A program made the position numbers and the translations under genes. 64,000 bases of DNA from Mercenaria mercenaria (Eukaryota > Mollusca > Bivalvia > Venerida > Veneridae), in assembly GCF_021730395.1 (NCBI RefSeq), contig NC_069370.1:64621501-64685500 (forward strand), given 5' to 3'. Position 1 is the stretch's first letter. Every line of letters begins with the position of its first letter. Below are positions 22,432 to 33,536 of this stretch, in pieces. The notes beneath the pieces are model-generated. The model had not been told where the DNA came from. It saw nothing but the letters and a program-made list of their open reading frames with translations, and did not search any database.

Positions 22432-23710
22432 CTAATTTTCCAGAACGCCGTACATTCTAAACCTCTGCTTTTGTATAAGATCTTTCTCGTGTTTTGTAAA
22501 CATTTTACAGTCATTCTTAGTCACCGTAAACTCGTCATACCACTGTGTGGCCTGTATAAGCATAGACACCGCTTTAGAGACTTGACAAAATGTTTTCACT
22601 TTTTCGCGCATTGACTTAAAATCTGCCACTTCATCTTTAAAATCCTTACCTGCGTCTTCAACATATTGGTTGAATCGTTTCATTGCAAGTTTATAAATAG
22701 CTGTATCCAGATATAAGAATTTTCTTATTTTGTCTTTATCTTCTGGAGGTAAAATTTTTCTTGTGTTAGTAATTTTACTGCCGACATTTTTGTCTAAATA
22801 TAGAACATTTCGGGTATGCCAGTTTAACAAACGTTTCATTATCACCATTGAATCGTCGAACTTTTCCGAAATTATTATGAATTTAAACTCTTTGTCCAGT
22901 TTTGATATGTAATTGTCTATTTCCGTTTGTGAACCGTTTAATTTTTTTCCTGGAAATAGTTCAGTAGGAAATCCGAATTCAACAGCCATCCGATTATTGG
23001 TTTGAGAGTTACGCGGATTCTCTGGCTCAAACGCCAGTGGATTTTTAGCGTATATCGAGAGTGGTGATTTCCCTGGTAATTTCAGAATAAAATGAGGACT
23101 GAAATATTTCACTGCCGACTGAAATCGCGAAATAGGCTCCCGAACAATTCCAATATATTCCGTGTCTGGTGGCAAAACCGTCTCGAATGACTTCCGGTCG
23201 TAGATCACGTGACAACACAGCAGATCAAAGTGTTTCCCAGTTGGGGGTGGAACAATATTTGTTTCCGTTAAAGAATTATTGTAACTGATGACATTAAGCC
23301 AGCCTGACTCCCCTTTAGTATGAGCTAACACAAATGTTAGGTTATTTTCATCTCCAAATTTCAGAAACACATTCTGCGCGGTAGAACTAGCAGTTTTGTG
23401 CACCTTCAGGAATGCAACGTGAGTAGCTGGTTTCGGCTTGTTTTCTGTCATATTATTTTGTTTAGCACTATTCAGAAAGTTTTTATTAGCAGATTCTAAA
23501 CCATTACTTCTTCTTTCTTTTTTATACTTGTTGTCGACAATAACATTAAAGGCGTCCTCTGCTTGTGCTCGGAGAAATTCATCGTTTGCGCTCAATAAGT
23601 TCTGGTGTTTGTGGCGCTGAAATATCTCACTTGTTGAAACTGGTTGCGTGTACTGAACATGTATTGTGAAAGAAAGCACTAAATAAATGAACATCACCAG
23701 GAATACAGTC
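22432..23710 (-). CDS. Galactose 3-O-sulfotransferase family protein, long 3' exon
   Basis: Transfers sulfate from PAPS to carbohydrate (typically C3 of galactose) in the Golgi lumen. In the 421-codon frame from 23697, the 5'-phosphosulfate loop FLKVHKTASSTAQN lies at about residues 96-109 and the 3'-phosphate motif IGIVREPISRFQSA at about 182-195. Both are diagnostic of the Gal-3-O-sulfotransferase family. NxS/T sequons are present. The first codon of that frame is GTG; the first ATG is at 23694. The frame stays open upstream to an acceptor (minus strand TTATTTACAG) ending at 23711, adding ACTGTATTC and giving TVFLVMFIYLVLSF, a type II signal anchor. I therefore start the exon at 23710, with a short cytoplasmic exon upstream not found. 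The substrate (cerebroside, mucin-type or other) cannot be told. It ends MYGVLEN before the stop, a length normal for the family. Confidence 0.9.
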
Positions 23711-24214
23711 CTGTAAATAAATTAAAATAATGTCTGAAGATATAATAAAAACAGTATGTAGTCTAAAGGCAGCACACTTTAATTTTTGCAATCATTATAC
23801 ATAACACTAGCTGACCTACAAAAACTTTGGCAAAAAAGTTAAAAAGGGGCATATTTTGAATTGTATCTCAAGAGTTATGGAACCTGACTCAAAGCGGTCA
23901 ATTCGTGATTGAAAAAGGATTAAGAAGAGTTTGAAACCATTAAGTCCAATATTTGATGATGAACTTGGTTACACGAACTTTTAAAGTAAAAAAGGGGCAT
24001 ATTTTAATCAAAATATAAGACAGAGTGAGGTTATTTTATAACGATGTCTGGAGTCTTGAATAATACTGTAGTAAAGCTTACAAGCAACCAAGATTATTGC
24101 AGGGGGTTTGGGGAGGGGGTAGTAGTATGGGACTTTCATGACACACCTACATGACAGTGATCACATGTATACTTGAAATAAAAAGCTATTTCAAAGTTCG
24201 GCAAGCCGGACTTA
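23711..24214. repeat. Two-copy degenerate tandem repeat in the gene's 5' intron
   Basis: Two diverged units about 139 bp apart share AAAAAGGGGCATATTTT (about 23849 and 23988), each preceded by an AACTTT(T/G) word. This resembles the family of ~150-bp bivalve satellite monomers. A 40-bp segment GGGACTTTCATGACACACC at 24131 recurs at 26486. Confidence 0.55.
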
Positions 24215-24330
24215 AAGAAGAAGAAGAAGAAGAATATTTTATTGACTTAAACTGTACACAGTTTCTCGTCATACATATATACATATTACAATAAACATAG
24301 CTTAACAATAAGGTCATAGTTACTGTAAAA
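24215..24330 (-). mobile_element. LINE-like 3' terminus with (CTT)n tail
   Basis: On the minus strand the sequence reads TCAATAAAATATT followed by (CTT)n at 24236-24217. This is an AATAAA-type signal next to a short tandem tail, as in CR1/L2-like LINE or SINE 3' ends. No coding part is present, so this is only an end fragment and family is uncertain. Confidence 0.4.
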
Positions 24331-25459
24331 TAAATCAATAATTAACAGATCTATAGATCTATAATTATACCAGTAGTTTGTTCACAAGTTATATACTGAG
24401 CTGTGAGGGTGGTTTTCTTCAAATTATAGCAATAATATTAACACATTTTGTCAATCATGGTACTCTTACTTTTATAACGACTATATCTAACTATCTATTT
24501 AGCAAAATGTTACCAAAGTAGATGCTCGATTTCCAGTCTACAGTAGACAGGCTGCTCGAAAAAACAATATATACTGGTTTTCACATGGCGCGGCTCATAT
24601 AAAACATAATTTTTTTTTTTTTTTTTTTTTTTTTTTCAGAATAAACCCGTAGTAAATTTTACCATATTTGGAACAGTCTAAAACTACCTCCAATTGAAAT
24701 CTACATGCGAACATAAAAGATAAGTGTAAATGATCAAACACGAAAGCTTCTTTCCAATCCGTCAATGAAAATCAGATTGACAACCTTTAAGTAAGTGAAT
24801 GGTCCACATCAAAGTAAAAACCGAGGTTATTCATTACAAAGCATTATAAGACATTAAAAAAAACGAAGGACGTTGAATTTTATATCAATGGATCATTATT
24901 TACCATAAGGAGCGGTCTGTCCGTCGTGTTTATTTTATTATCAACGTTTATACCACGTATATTTCTTTACAATAATTGGTGTACGTATTCAACTTAGATC
25001 TACGGTTATAACATTTCCTGTCGATCATTTACAATCTATTCAACAAGCCTTCTTTCATTTTTCTATGTTTCTTTTTTAAATTTCGTCATTCTTTGAAACT
25101 TTATCCCGTCTTTTTGTTATAAAATTAATGACTGCAAAAAAAAAAAATGACATAAATGAATAGAATTATATGACATTTGAAGGATATAATTTGCCCTTCA
25201 TTCACTAAAATGCTTTATCAATAGATATTGCTTTTAAATGTAGAAAATCTTAGTAAAATGTATATAAATGTTTAACTAACTATATATATGTGTAGAGCTG
25301 CTTCAAAATTCATGATTTTTTTTTTTTTAAATTTAAAACAATTGCCAGATTTTCAGTAGTAGTAGAAGTTCTTAAGGTGTGTTTAGTTAAGTTTTTATCT
25401 CAACCTGGCAGACAATATGTTTATACATACAAACATGCTTATATCGTGTCGATACATAT
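24331..25459. other. Intergenic, MITE remnant and poly(T)
   Basis: 24574-24600 (GGTTTTCACATGGCGCGGCT, then CATAT) is the right terminus of the palindromic MITE family, cut off on the left. A run of about 27 T follows at 24610-24636. The rest is A/T-rich and unrecognised. Confidence 0.6.
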
Positions 25460-25533
25460 ACTGTGTGATAATAGTTCATTTATGTTGTTTTTTTTTTTAA
25501 AAAAAAAACATAAATGAACTATTATCACACAGT
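25460..25533. repeat. Perfect 27-bp inverted repeat around a T/A spacer
   Basis: ACTGTGTGATAATAGTTCAT... and its exact reverse complement ending ATTATCACACAGT flank a spacer made only of T and A runs plus one G. Perfect arms imply a recent origin, either a young hairpin element or a template-switch event. Confidence 0.85.
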
Positions 25534-26817
25534 ATTTTTTTCAAATATTAACTTTATGCATGATATATCTTTAAATGTAACTGTGGCGAATGCCCTGGAA
25601 TGGAACTTAAACTTGGGGTAAAACCGACGTGTTCATTTTGTTTTCTGTAAAAATGACTTTTTTATACATGTATTTATAGTTCAAAATTAACTTTAAAATG
25701 TTGCAAAAAAAATCTCTAAAAAAGCCCAGAGCATTTTTTAAAAGGAGTTATATCAAACGAGAAATATCAGATCAACAAAATACATTTTTATAAAAGTTGC
25801 ACAATAGATTACGTTTCTTTTTAATCTTTTTTTTAGGTGTCAGATACACATTTTATTTCAATAAAGATATTCAGTTTTCAACCCCGTCCTGAAATACGAG
25901 CTTCAAATAATAACATTCTATTTGAAAATACGGTTATATTCGAAGTATCACAAAACAACCAGGGTCTTGTTTCACAGAAGTTCAGATGTTTCGTCCCAAA
26001 TTCTCTCCTAATTATTTTTTAAAACGCGTATGTATATTTCTTAAGATAAAACTTGTAACACTTCAAAAGGTGTCACTTATTCATTTTTAGGACAAATCCA
26101 TTTTGTTTTCGTTCGGCTAAGATTCTAACAATGACCAAACTGTTAAAATGAATCTATTTAAAAAGATATTTGTGAAACACCTTACTTCTAAGGGCTTTTT
26201 GCAGTCTTCTGGGAACGGGCATCCATATCATTACAGGTGTGACAAATCCTAAAAGAGTGGTGGGAAAGTCCACAGCTAAGCGGGTTTAAGCACATTATTT
26301 ACCGAATAATCGCCGTGAGTGGGCTCTTTAATTGGACGCAAGTTTAAAATAGCTTTAACTCGCTGCGTTTTTAACTATGCAAAGTCTACTAATGAGGGAC
26401 ACGTCATTCTTTATTCCGATATTTTGTGTGAAAATAATGCAAATAAATCAGGTAAAATAAGTTCTGGCCCGTTTTATTACCTCATGGGACTTTCATGACA
26501 CACCTTACATGACAGTGATTATTAACAGGTCGTATTGAATTACCCGCTATACAAAATGTACCTTCCCTTTTTAAAGTATATTAATCTGAATGACATGTTA
26601 AAAAGTGGGCGTATTGTCACGATTTACACTTTGACGAGTGAGTCAATCTGTTATGTAATCCTTCGTCTTAATTCAGGGGTAACTTTAGCCGTGCTATTTT
26701 TTCTGCGCTTGCTCGTAATTTTTTTTTATAAACGTACCCAATCGAACATGGTAGATCGCCACCAATACTGATCGTATGAAAACGACGTGTTACATGGCAA
26801 AATGCAAATTTTCTTTT
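25534..26817. other. Intergenic, nothing firm
   Basis: A/T-rich. 26483-26525 repeats a 40-bp segment seen at 24128-24170 (TGGGACTTTCATGACACACC and ACATGACAGTGAT), suggesting a shared interspersed repeat whose borders I cannot set. Confidence 0.45.
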
Positions 26818-27062
26818 TAACGTCGCACCGAGTTATAGGCCATATGGCGACTTTCCAGCTTTTGATATGGGAGGCACTATGTGCCCACCAGGAGCATAAT
26901 TTTAGGCACTAGCGGGAACCTGGGTAGAATCTTTGATATGCCCTGAGCCAACTGGATGATTTTCTCTCAAGGAAACATTCTACTACCCCAGCAAGGTTTC
27001 GTATCGACAGTGGCGACGCAGCAACTGATTCGACGTCAACAATTCTGCGATTGAGGTCCAGT
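26818..27062 (-). mobile_element. Bivalve SINE copy, near full length, diverged
   Basis: Reverse-oriented. The plus strand starts with the tail complement TTTAACGTCGCACCG, then GGCCATATGGCGACTTTCCA, GGGAACCTGGGTAGAATC and TGAGCCAACTGGATGATTTT. Toward 27060 lies a decayed tRNA-like head. Same family as 41564-41810. Confidence 0.75.
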
Positions 27063-27410
27063 TATGCCTTATCTTTATAAATCGATTCCTAGGGTTGGCA
27101 ACTAGCTTCAGTAAGTTTTATTTAGAATATCATGATGCAGTTATTTTTGGCTGTTCTTGCCATCCGAAGGGAGAACCCTAAACGATGCATATTGTGTTGT
27201 TGTGATAGAACTGAGTGTTTCACTCATTACTCAGATGTCGCGTGTTCAAATCTTAGTAAGAGCGAAAATTTACCGCATTACTTAGACAAATGTCGGGTCA
27301 AATCCGGGAGACAGTAACTGACCACAGTTTGCATAACTCTCTCTACAACCAATGTAAAACTAGGTAACCCTAAAGTAACCATTTTAGAATTATTATAAGT
27401 TACAGTCACA
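27063..27410. other. Intergenic, nothing recognised
   Basis: No gene or repeat seen. Confidence 0.45.
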
Positions 27411-28085
27411 CAGTCATGCGGATATGTCCGTGCGCGTTGAGGTACGCTGCGGATGGGATTGTCTGTGGGGGGGGGGAGGACACAAATAAGTATGGATCGG
27501 TACGTCTTAGTACGAAAAAAATGGTAAGAAACTGGGAATAAAAAATATAGGACGCGAATAAGTAGTTGCGTGGACGAGTCTGTGGTGAAATACGTTGAAC
27601 TACGCTTAAGTACGGGCAGCCTCGGATAACTCTGTTCAGCTACAGATCAATACAGCAAGGTACGTTTAAGTACGGATAACTACGTTTTAGTACGTTTAAC
27701 TACGGATAAATAAGTTTCAATCAAGTTAGACTAAAGTCACGCTCAAATGGGTCGCTCAAACTTTGGTGCATGTTCAAAAGTTGGAGAAACTTGCAAGGTT
27801 GGGTTAAGTCTTGAATACGTTTTGACCAAGTGTTGGTACGGGTTGATACGGATTACTACTTTGAGGTACGGCTCAGGTACCGATCGATACGGATTACTAT
27901 GTTTCTATCCGTGGCTAGACGTAGCTATCCGCGCCGTATGTGTGACTGGGGTATTAGGTACAAGCAGACCCGGGTAGGTTCGGTCAGTCACGGATAGGTA
28001 CGGGCGGTTACACGGGTAGGCATGGATAGGTTTGGGCGGTACGGCCGAGCACGGGCAGTTACGGGCAGGTACGGGCACCATGAGA
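27411..28085. repeat. Degenerate TACGGATA/TACGTTTA minisatellite
   Basis: An irregular array of about 10-12-bp units based on GGTACGGATA, ACTACGTTTAAGTACG and GGGCGGTTACGG, changing gradually along the array. It includes a run of ten G at 27468-27477. Open frames across it (27747-27977, 27905-28243) are repeat-derived. Confidence 0.75.
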
Positions 28086-28599
28086 ATGCACTTGTATTGA
28101 ACCATTGACCTACTGCAAAATATTACAACAATGAACTCCAACACACTTACCATAACACTGTCTCGAACTTCAGACGCATCATCTGAAAATAGTAATGATA
28201 ATTGCTTTACACAGCCGCAAAAAAGGCTTATTTCTAAAGTCAATTTCTTCCATACTTAGCACAGCCGAGAAATATTTTCGATGTATTCTATTATTTTGAA
28301 GTAATTTGAACAGATCTGAACATAACTTCATTATATATGTACAAGAGTTTCTCATAATGGATATACGCAAGCAGAAGGAGACGGGACAGTTGAATGGACA
28401 CAAACAACTACAGTTACGTTTCGAATGTGAGATGGAAGAGAGAGATAGGTTTTTGATGAAGTATGTAAGCATTACGGACAGAAGCTGCTGAGAAACATCC
28501 ATACAAGAAAAAAATTTGACGAAGTATTAGCTACTACAATAGTTATTTACTTCTTAAATATTTTCAAATTCAAAATGAAGATAACAGAAAATTTGGAGT
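28086..28599. other. Intergenic, nothing recognised
   Basis: Two overlapping frames on opposite strands (28179-28502 and 28306-28491) have no family resemblance. Confidence 0.45.
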
Positions 28600-28970
28600 C
28601 TACGCAGTCTGGTCAGGATCCATGCTGTTCGCTTTCAAAGCCTGTTGCAATTAGAGAAACTGTTAGCGAACAGCATGGATCCTGACCAGACTGCTCGGAT
28701 GCGCAGGCTGGTCTGGATCCATGCTGTTCGCTTTCAAAGCCTGTTGCAATTAGAGAAACTGTTAGCGAACAGCATGGATCCTGACCAGACTGCTCGGATG
28801 CGCAGGCTGGTCTGGATCCATGCTGTTCGCTTTCAAAGCCTGTTGCATTTAGAGAAACTGTTAGCGAACAGCATGGATCCTGACCAGACTGCTCGGATGC
28901 GCAGGCTGGTCTGGATCCATGCTAGTCGCAAACGCACTATGCGGGTTTTCTCATGGTGCGGCTCAAATAT
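28600..28970. mobile_element. Palindromic MITE, copy 2, with a 99-bp internal triplication
   Basis: The left terminus is missing. The right terminus GGTTTTCTCATGGTGCGGCT is present. Inside, a 99-bp segment starting ATGCTGTTCGCTTTCAAAG at 28622, 28721 and 28820 is repeated three times almost without change, the next landmark falling at 28919. Because 99 is a multiple of three and the units are stop-free, a 129-codon frame arises with a repeated 33-residue unit (ANSMDPDQTARMRRLVWIH). That peptide is MITE sequence, not a protein. Confidence 0.9.
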
Positions 28971-29967
28971 AGCTTTAGTCATATTGTATACATTCGTATT
29001 ATACCAATGGTGTAGTGTATTAAATGGAAATTGATCTTGATATTTCGTTTTTTTTTTTGTTTTAATCAATGCCATTTTATCAGTTAGATATAAAACAATC
29101 TAGTATAGATACCTTTAGATAGCTTTCATTCGTGGAAAACTTTAAATCATATTCCAACTGCATTGCTGAACGTCGTTACTATGTCAGATTGGTTTAAACA
29201 TATTTATTTCCCAATATGTACATATCAAATGTTTATTTACATACATAAATTCTGGATTGGACTGGAAGCCAGTAGGCTTATTGAAGTCCTCTCCATACAT
29301 ATAATCAATTTGAAACTTGAAAAATATTAGAGTTACTTACCTTTTTATTAACTGCTCTTTTCATTTTGCTGTTGTTCTTAGTTATTTCTGTTAATTCAGT
29401 AATGGGACGACCTGAAAGAAAATGGAATAATTTAGTCACTGATGTTCGTTATGCTATTGATCAAGTATGTTTTATGGTTATTTAAACACAGTTTAAAAAG
29501 TGCGCCGCAAAACAGGGCATATTATAATAAGCTCGTTTGCAACTCGAAAGTGAAACTAGTGAACTAGAGAAAACTAAGAGCAATGAACTCAAATACTCCA
29601 TACCTTTTTTAATAAGAACGAAATGAATAAATTCACAACAAGGCCATAACTCCAGAGAAATGAATGGGAATGAAAGTCGGAAAAGAACGTGCTATCCCGC
29701 TGTATGTTGATCGCGTTTTAAAGTTTAAAACTCTAGCAAAATTAAGTAACTGATGCTCTATTTCAAAGTCCAGAAAGAGCCATTAATAAACAAATCAATA
29801 ACTTAAGAATGTCCCGATGATAATTATGCCCATGTATATTTCAAGTTGTTGATGTATATTAAATTTATTTCATGATTTCAACTAGATAGATACTATAGGA
29901 GGAGAAGGGTATAACAATATAACACAATATGCTATGTTTCGATGTAGCTGTGGTTATTTCAATGTTC
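28971..29967. other. Intergenic, nothing firm
   Basis: A/T-rich. 29245-29320 (GGACTGGAAGCCAGTAGGCT, TTGAAGTCCTCTCC) looks like a piece of an interspersed repeat 3' end but cannot be placed. Confidence 0.4.
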
Positions 29968-30360
29968 AACAAGAGCTGTCAAAGGAGACAGCGCACTCGA
30001 CTATTTCGATGCTGGATAGTTGAATTGGGCACATTTGAGGAAGCTGGAGCTGTCACTGCAGTGTCTAATGACTCCAATATGGATGAAGATATTGGACTAT
30101 ACCTTAAGTATCTGTCAAATGTATTTAGTAATAACAAAAGTAGAGATAATTAAGTAAGTATAGATATCCCTTAAATATGTGCATGTTCACTTCCAGTTTA
30201 TGATGTATACCAAGTTACATTTTAAATGGAGATAATTGTAGGACTTAGGTACACAAGAAAGCGGGACGGACGGACTGACAGAAAAACGGACGAACAGTTC
30301 AGACACTATTCGGTTTCTGAATATTCGACAACAGGGACATTAAAAGCATTCTATAATGAA
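29968..30360 (+). mobile_element. Pearl/Helentron-like element 4, no core array
   Basis: It opens AACAAGAGCTGTCAAAGGAG, whose GCTGTC/GACAGC form a perfect 6-bp hairpin with a 6-base loop. Toward 30260-30295 a decayed (GGAC)n tract (GGGACGGACGGACTGAC) matches the right-flank microsatellite of the other copies. The core monomer is absent and the right end is diverged. It lies in place of any gene; the 74-codon frame inside is not supported. Confidence 0.6.
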
Positions 30361-30654
30361 AAGGAAGTAATTGTTATTTACAGGGTCGTACCCTGGATGA
30401 TTTTCAACTGTACGCCATAGCTACGAACCAAGCAGCGATGCTGTAAGTGTGGGGTAGGTGAGGGAGGGGGTCTCCATCTTCCAGCAGATTGAGATCTTTG
30501 GGCTTCCCCTTGAAAATGTTTGAAACTTTTGGCAAGAGATGCGTTCTCTTGCCATATTCTGGCGTTAATGTATTTTGTTTGTCACATTTATACTACATAT
30601 TACAAAGATAATCACTTAAAACCATAGCTTAGCACACCACTCATGTCCGCCGGC
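30361..30654. other. Intergenic, nothing recognised
   Basis: No gene or repeat seen. Confidence 0.45.
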
Positions 30655-30990
30655 AGGGATCGTAACATTATTATTATCATTATACCAGATTTTTATATCG
30701 CCCTTTTCATGATCAATTTCACGTTCAAAGGCGCTTTACATAGTTCAAATGCAGCCATACAGGGTGCATAATTAATCCTCTACTAGTACAGACACAGAGC
30801 GATCTGACCCAGATGACAGAATGAGACAAAGCCCCCGCGACAGAGAGATCAGAAATTAGATACAGGCTTGTCCGGCTAACTTAGCCTAGCTCGTTGCGAA
30901 TAGACAGCCTGGTTCTTTAACGTGCCCAGTGTATAGCACTGATACACGCAAGGATTGCGTTGCCTAAACGGCAACTGGAGTAGCCCCGGA
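30655..30990 (-). mobile_element. Interspersed non-LTR-type repeat with (ATA)n-like tail
   Basis: On the minus strand the block ends GGCGATATAAAAATCTGG, then an ATAATGATAATAATAAT tail near 30668-30690. Earlier parts include GCACGTTAAAGAACCAGG and CCTTTGAACGTGAAATTG. The GCGATATAAA-plus-trinucleotide tail is typical of SINEs and LINE 3' ends. I see no tRNA-like head and no coding frame, so the exact class is open. Confidence 0.5.
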
Positions 30991-31842
30991 TATGTTTAGG
31001 AATACAACCATTTTTCGTATAAATTATTTATAAGTAGACTCCTATGTAACTTTACCCTGGAAAGTAATGAGTTTAACTAGGATTTTAAAAAGTTAAATAT
31101 TCATTCCGCAGTATTTTTCATCAAATTACTTCAGTACAAAGATACATAACAAAACGATTTATGCCACTTGAATTTTCAGAGACTTGGAACGTTGAATAAT
31201 CAGAGTTCTTCGAATTGTTCTACACAATACACCCCCGGTTTTCGCATATTAGATTCAGCAAGTGTATATCAATAGTAACAGTAGATATAAGGTTATGTTT
31301 CAAAATAATTGCTTCATTGAAACACTGTGTCATTCTATGATATATTTTATTATGCAACTGCCAACATCGCCAAAGGTATCTAACACTGTGTCAGTCGGGG
31401 TAACTGCAGCTTAACTGTTAGCTAGTCCCAACTGCTACACGTGACCAAATCGCATATTCGGACCATGTGCAAAGCTGTTATTATCATTATCTATTTATTT
31501 ATCTATTTATTTAATATCCTCTGCAACGTGAAGATTGCATCTATAGACAATGAATGGAACGTTTACTAACACATTAAGGGCGTACTAGTTTTTGTTGTTA
31601 TCGTTTTTAAAATATTCGCCAGTGTTTAATCTGATGCATTTCTTCTGCATCAACATTTTGACAGGTTGGCTTTTTGATAAATATATCTACTGTTTCAAAT
31701 TTTCTAACACGAAACTTGACATTTTTCAAGTCAACTAAAACAACATCTAATGTTGGTAAACGCAAATTCAAACTGCGCGAAGGGCTAAATGGTATTTCAG
31801 TACCTAGATCTTGATATAGGTTGATATATTTCTATATCACAT
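30991..31842. other. Intergenic, nothing recognised
   Basis: A/T-rich, with an ATTT/ATCT-type microsatellite near 31490-31512. Confidence 0.45.
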
Positions 31843-32131
31843 TAAAGGGCAAGGAAAGCCTGACGATAAGTTAATTTTATATGAAAGACATCCTCAAACC
31901 TTTCATAACGCTAAAAGAATTTTTAAAATCGGACCACTGTTGAAAAAGATATGGCAGTTTGAAATTTTAAAAAAATGGCTTATCGTGGAGTCGGCCACTT
32001 TAGTGTGTGTATGACGTTATTTACATACTGCTAAATGCTTATGTTTTTTTGGTTATACGATTTAAAACATGGTAATTTCTTTCATTATAGATGGATTTAA
32101 CATGAGAACAACATTGTCTTTCCCTTTAACG
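31843..32131. mobile_element. MITE with AGGGAAAG-type ends and TTAA flanks
   Basis: The left end TTAAAGGGCAAGGAAAG (31844) faces GTCTTTCCCTTTAA (about 32115-32129). TTAA at both edges fits a target duplication. The ~280-bp body has no coding potential. It directly abuts the next element. Confidence 0.6.
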
Positions 32132-32133
32132 AT

Positions 32134-32364
32134 GTTATGGCTGCGTCCTGGTGCCAGCAGAGAGTACGTAGGACTTAGTAACTCCTACGTAGGACATAGT
32201 ATCTTCTACGTAGGACATCTATCTCCTATGTTGGATTTAGGAGATACTAAGTCCTACGTATGAGATAGTAAGTCCTACGTTGGAGATACTATGTCCTACA
32301 TTTGAGATAGTACGTCGTACTTAAGACAAATGTAAGTCTTCAGGCACCAGGACGCTGCCATAGA
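32134..32364. mobile_element. TA-flanked MITE containing TACGTA palindromic repeats
   Basis: The 18-bp ends TGGCTGCGTCCTGGTGCC and GGCACCAGGACGCTGCCA are inverted with one mismatch and flanked by TA. This fits a Tc1/mariner-like or related DNA transposon MITE. The interior is an array of short palindromic words (TCCTACGTAGGA, AAGTCCTACGT) with spacing of about 20 bp, switching orientation near the middle. Confidence 0.75.
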
Positions 32365-32670
32365 AAGTTATATTTAGCCTAACCTTTTCTTACTCGAGAT
32401 AACAGATGACTATCATTTTTATTCCCCCACTGCTCTGTTTTATTGCAATTCGTTTGAACCTGAATAGCATCTGTTTTTGTGCAAACAGATTCCGACATGC
32501 CCAAATTTAGTATACCGAGGTTCAATTGAGTATACCGAGGTACAATCGACATTTTGTTATGTAAATATGTAACTTACGGTAGAAAACGAGCGTTCGGTTA
32601 AGGAATGTCACCATTTTACCTAAAATGTGTCTGCGTCATTGGATAAGAAAACAAGAAAACAAACAATAGA
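32365..32670. other. Short spacer with a 20-bp tandem pair
   Basis: AGTATACCGAGGTTCAATTG at about 32510 is followed at once by AGTATACCGAGGTACAATCG. Nothing else is recognised. Confidence 0.5.
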
Positions 32671-33042
32671 CTACATGTAATGTGCGTGAACTTAGCCAGA
32701 GCTGCCAGAACTCTGGTTATACTGGCTGGCCAGAGTAGCCAGAGTTCAGCCAGAGTAGCCAGAACACTGGTTACTAGTAGCCAGCCAGAGATCAGCCAGA
32801 GTAGCCAGAGTTTCTTGGATTTTAACATGTTCTGGCCGCTCTGGTCAGCCAGAGTAGCCAGAGTAACCAGAATTTCATTGCTCTGGTTACTCTGGCTGGC
32901 CAGAGTAGCCTGAGTTTCTAGCATTTTAACATGTTCTGGCTATTCTGGTTACTCCAGCCAGAGTTACCAGAGCCCTTGCTACTCTGGCTGAAATCTGGCT
33001 ACTCTGGCTGCCCTGCCTAAGTTCACGCACATATTACATGTA
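32671..33042. mobile_element. Fold-back element built of CCAGAGTAG repeats
   Basis: The outer arms TACATGTAATGTGCGTGAAC and GTTCACGCACATATTACATG (then TA) are inverted. Nearly everything between is the 9-mer AGCCAGAGT or its complement ACTCTGGCT, in changing order and both orientations, with GATTTTAACATGTTCTGGC twice. The element is thus both a minisatellite and a large imperfect hairpin. Open frames on both strands (77 and 102 codons) follow from the 9-bp period and are not genes. Confidence 0.8.
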
Positions 33043-33435
33043 TCTATGTTCTTACAAATATGTATCATGTAATGTAAAAGAATGAAGTAGTTTGCCGCTT
33101 TTGTAAAATTTTCAGCCTTGGGGCAATTAGATTAAATGAAAAAAAGTGCGTTATACCCTATCGATAGTTAAAAAGCCTTTGAAAAATACTGTGAAGAAAA
33201 TTACCTGGAAAACATGCGCCAAAGTAAATGACCACAATTAAACTTTTATGTTTTGATTTTTTTCTAATTTCAGAACCACTTGTTCAAATCAACCTTAAAA
33301 CCTTTAGGTTACGATCTGACTATCACTAGCGGATTCAGCCGGACCCGGCGCTCTAACAGTACGCGTATCAATAAGATATTTTATGCACATTTATCATAAA
33401 TAATAGTAACTATGAATATAAGAATCTTCGCTGTT
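33043..33435. other. Intergenic, nothing recognised
   Basis: No gene or repeat seen. Confidence 0.45.
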
Positions 33436-33536
33436 AGAAAGTGTGGATTGAAATATCTGCCTCGAGAGCAACTGTCTTGTGTGGTATCTCGGCAAAACAG
33501 TTACACGAGAGCCAGATATTTCAATCCACACATTCT
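33436..33536. repeat. 40-bp hairpin, MITE-like or pre-miRNA-like
   Basis: The arms 33436-33475 and 33497-33536 pair through 19 uninterrupted base pairs (GTGTGGATTGAAATATCTG) plus flanking pairs, with a 21-base loop. Weaker pairing continues a few bases outward, which favours a small MITE. The size and shape also suit a pre-miRNA. No function can be claimed from sequence. Confidence 0.7.

Noticed and set aside
22333-22614. Plus-strand 93-codon frame
   Set aside because: Mostly antisense to the end of the sulfotransferase exon, which has clear family motifs.
27747-28243. Overlapping frames on both strands around the TACG array
   Set aside because: Explained by the minisatellite; no family resemblance.
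32616-32924. Alanine/leucine-rich proteins on both strands
   Set aside because: Open frames on both strands arise from the 9-bp CCAGAGTAG period.
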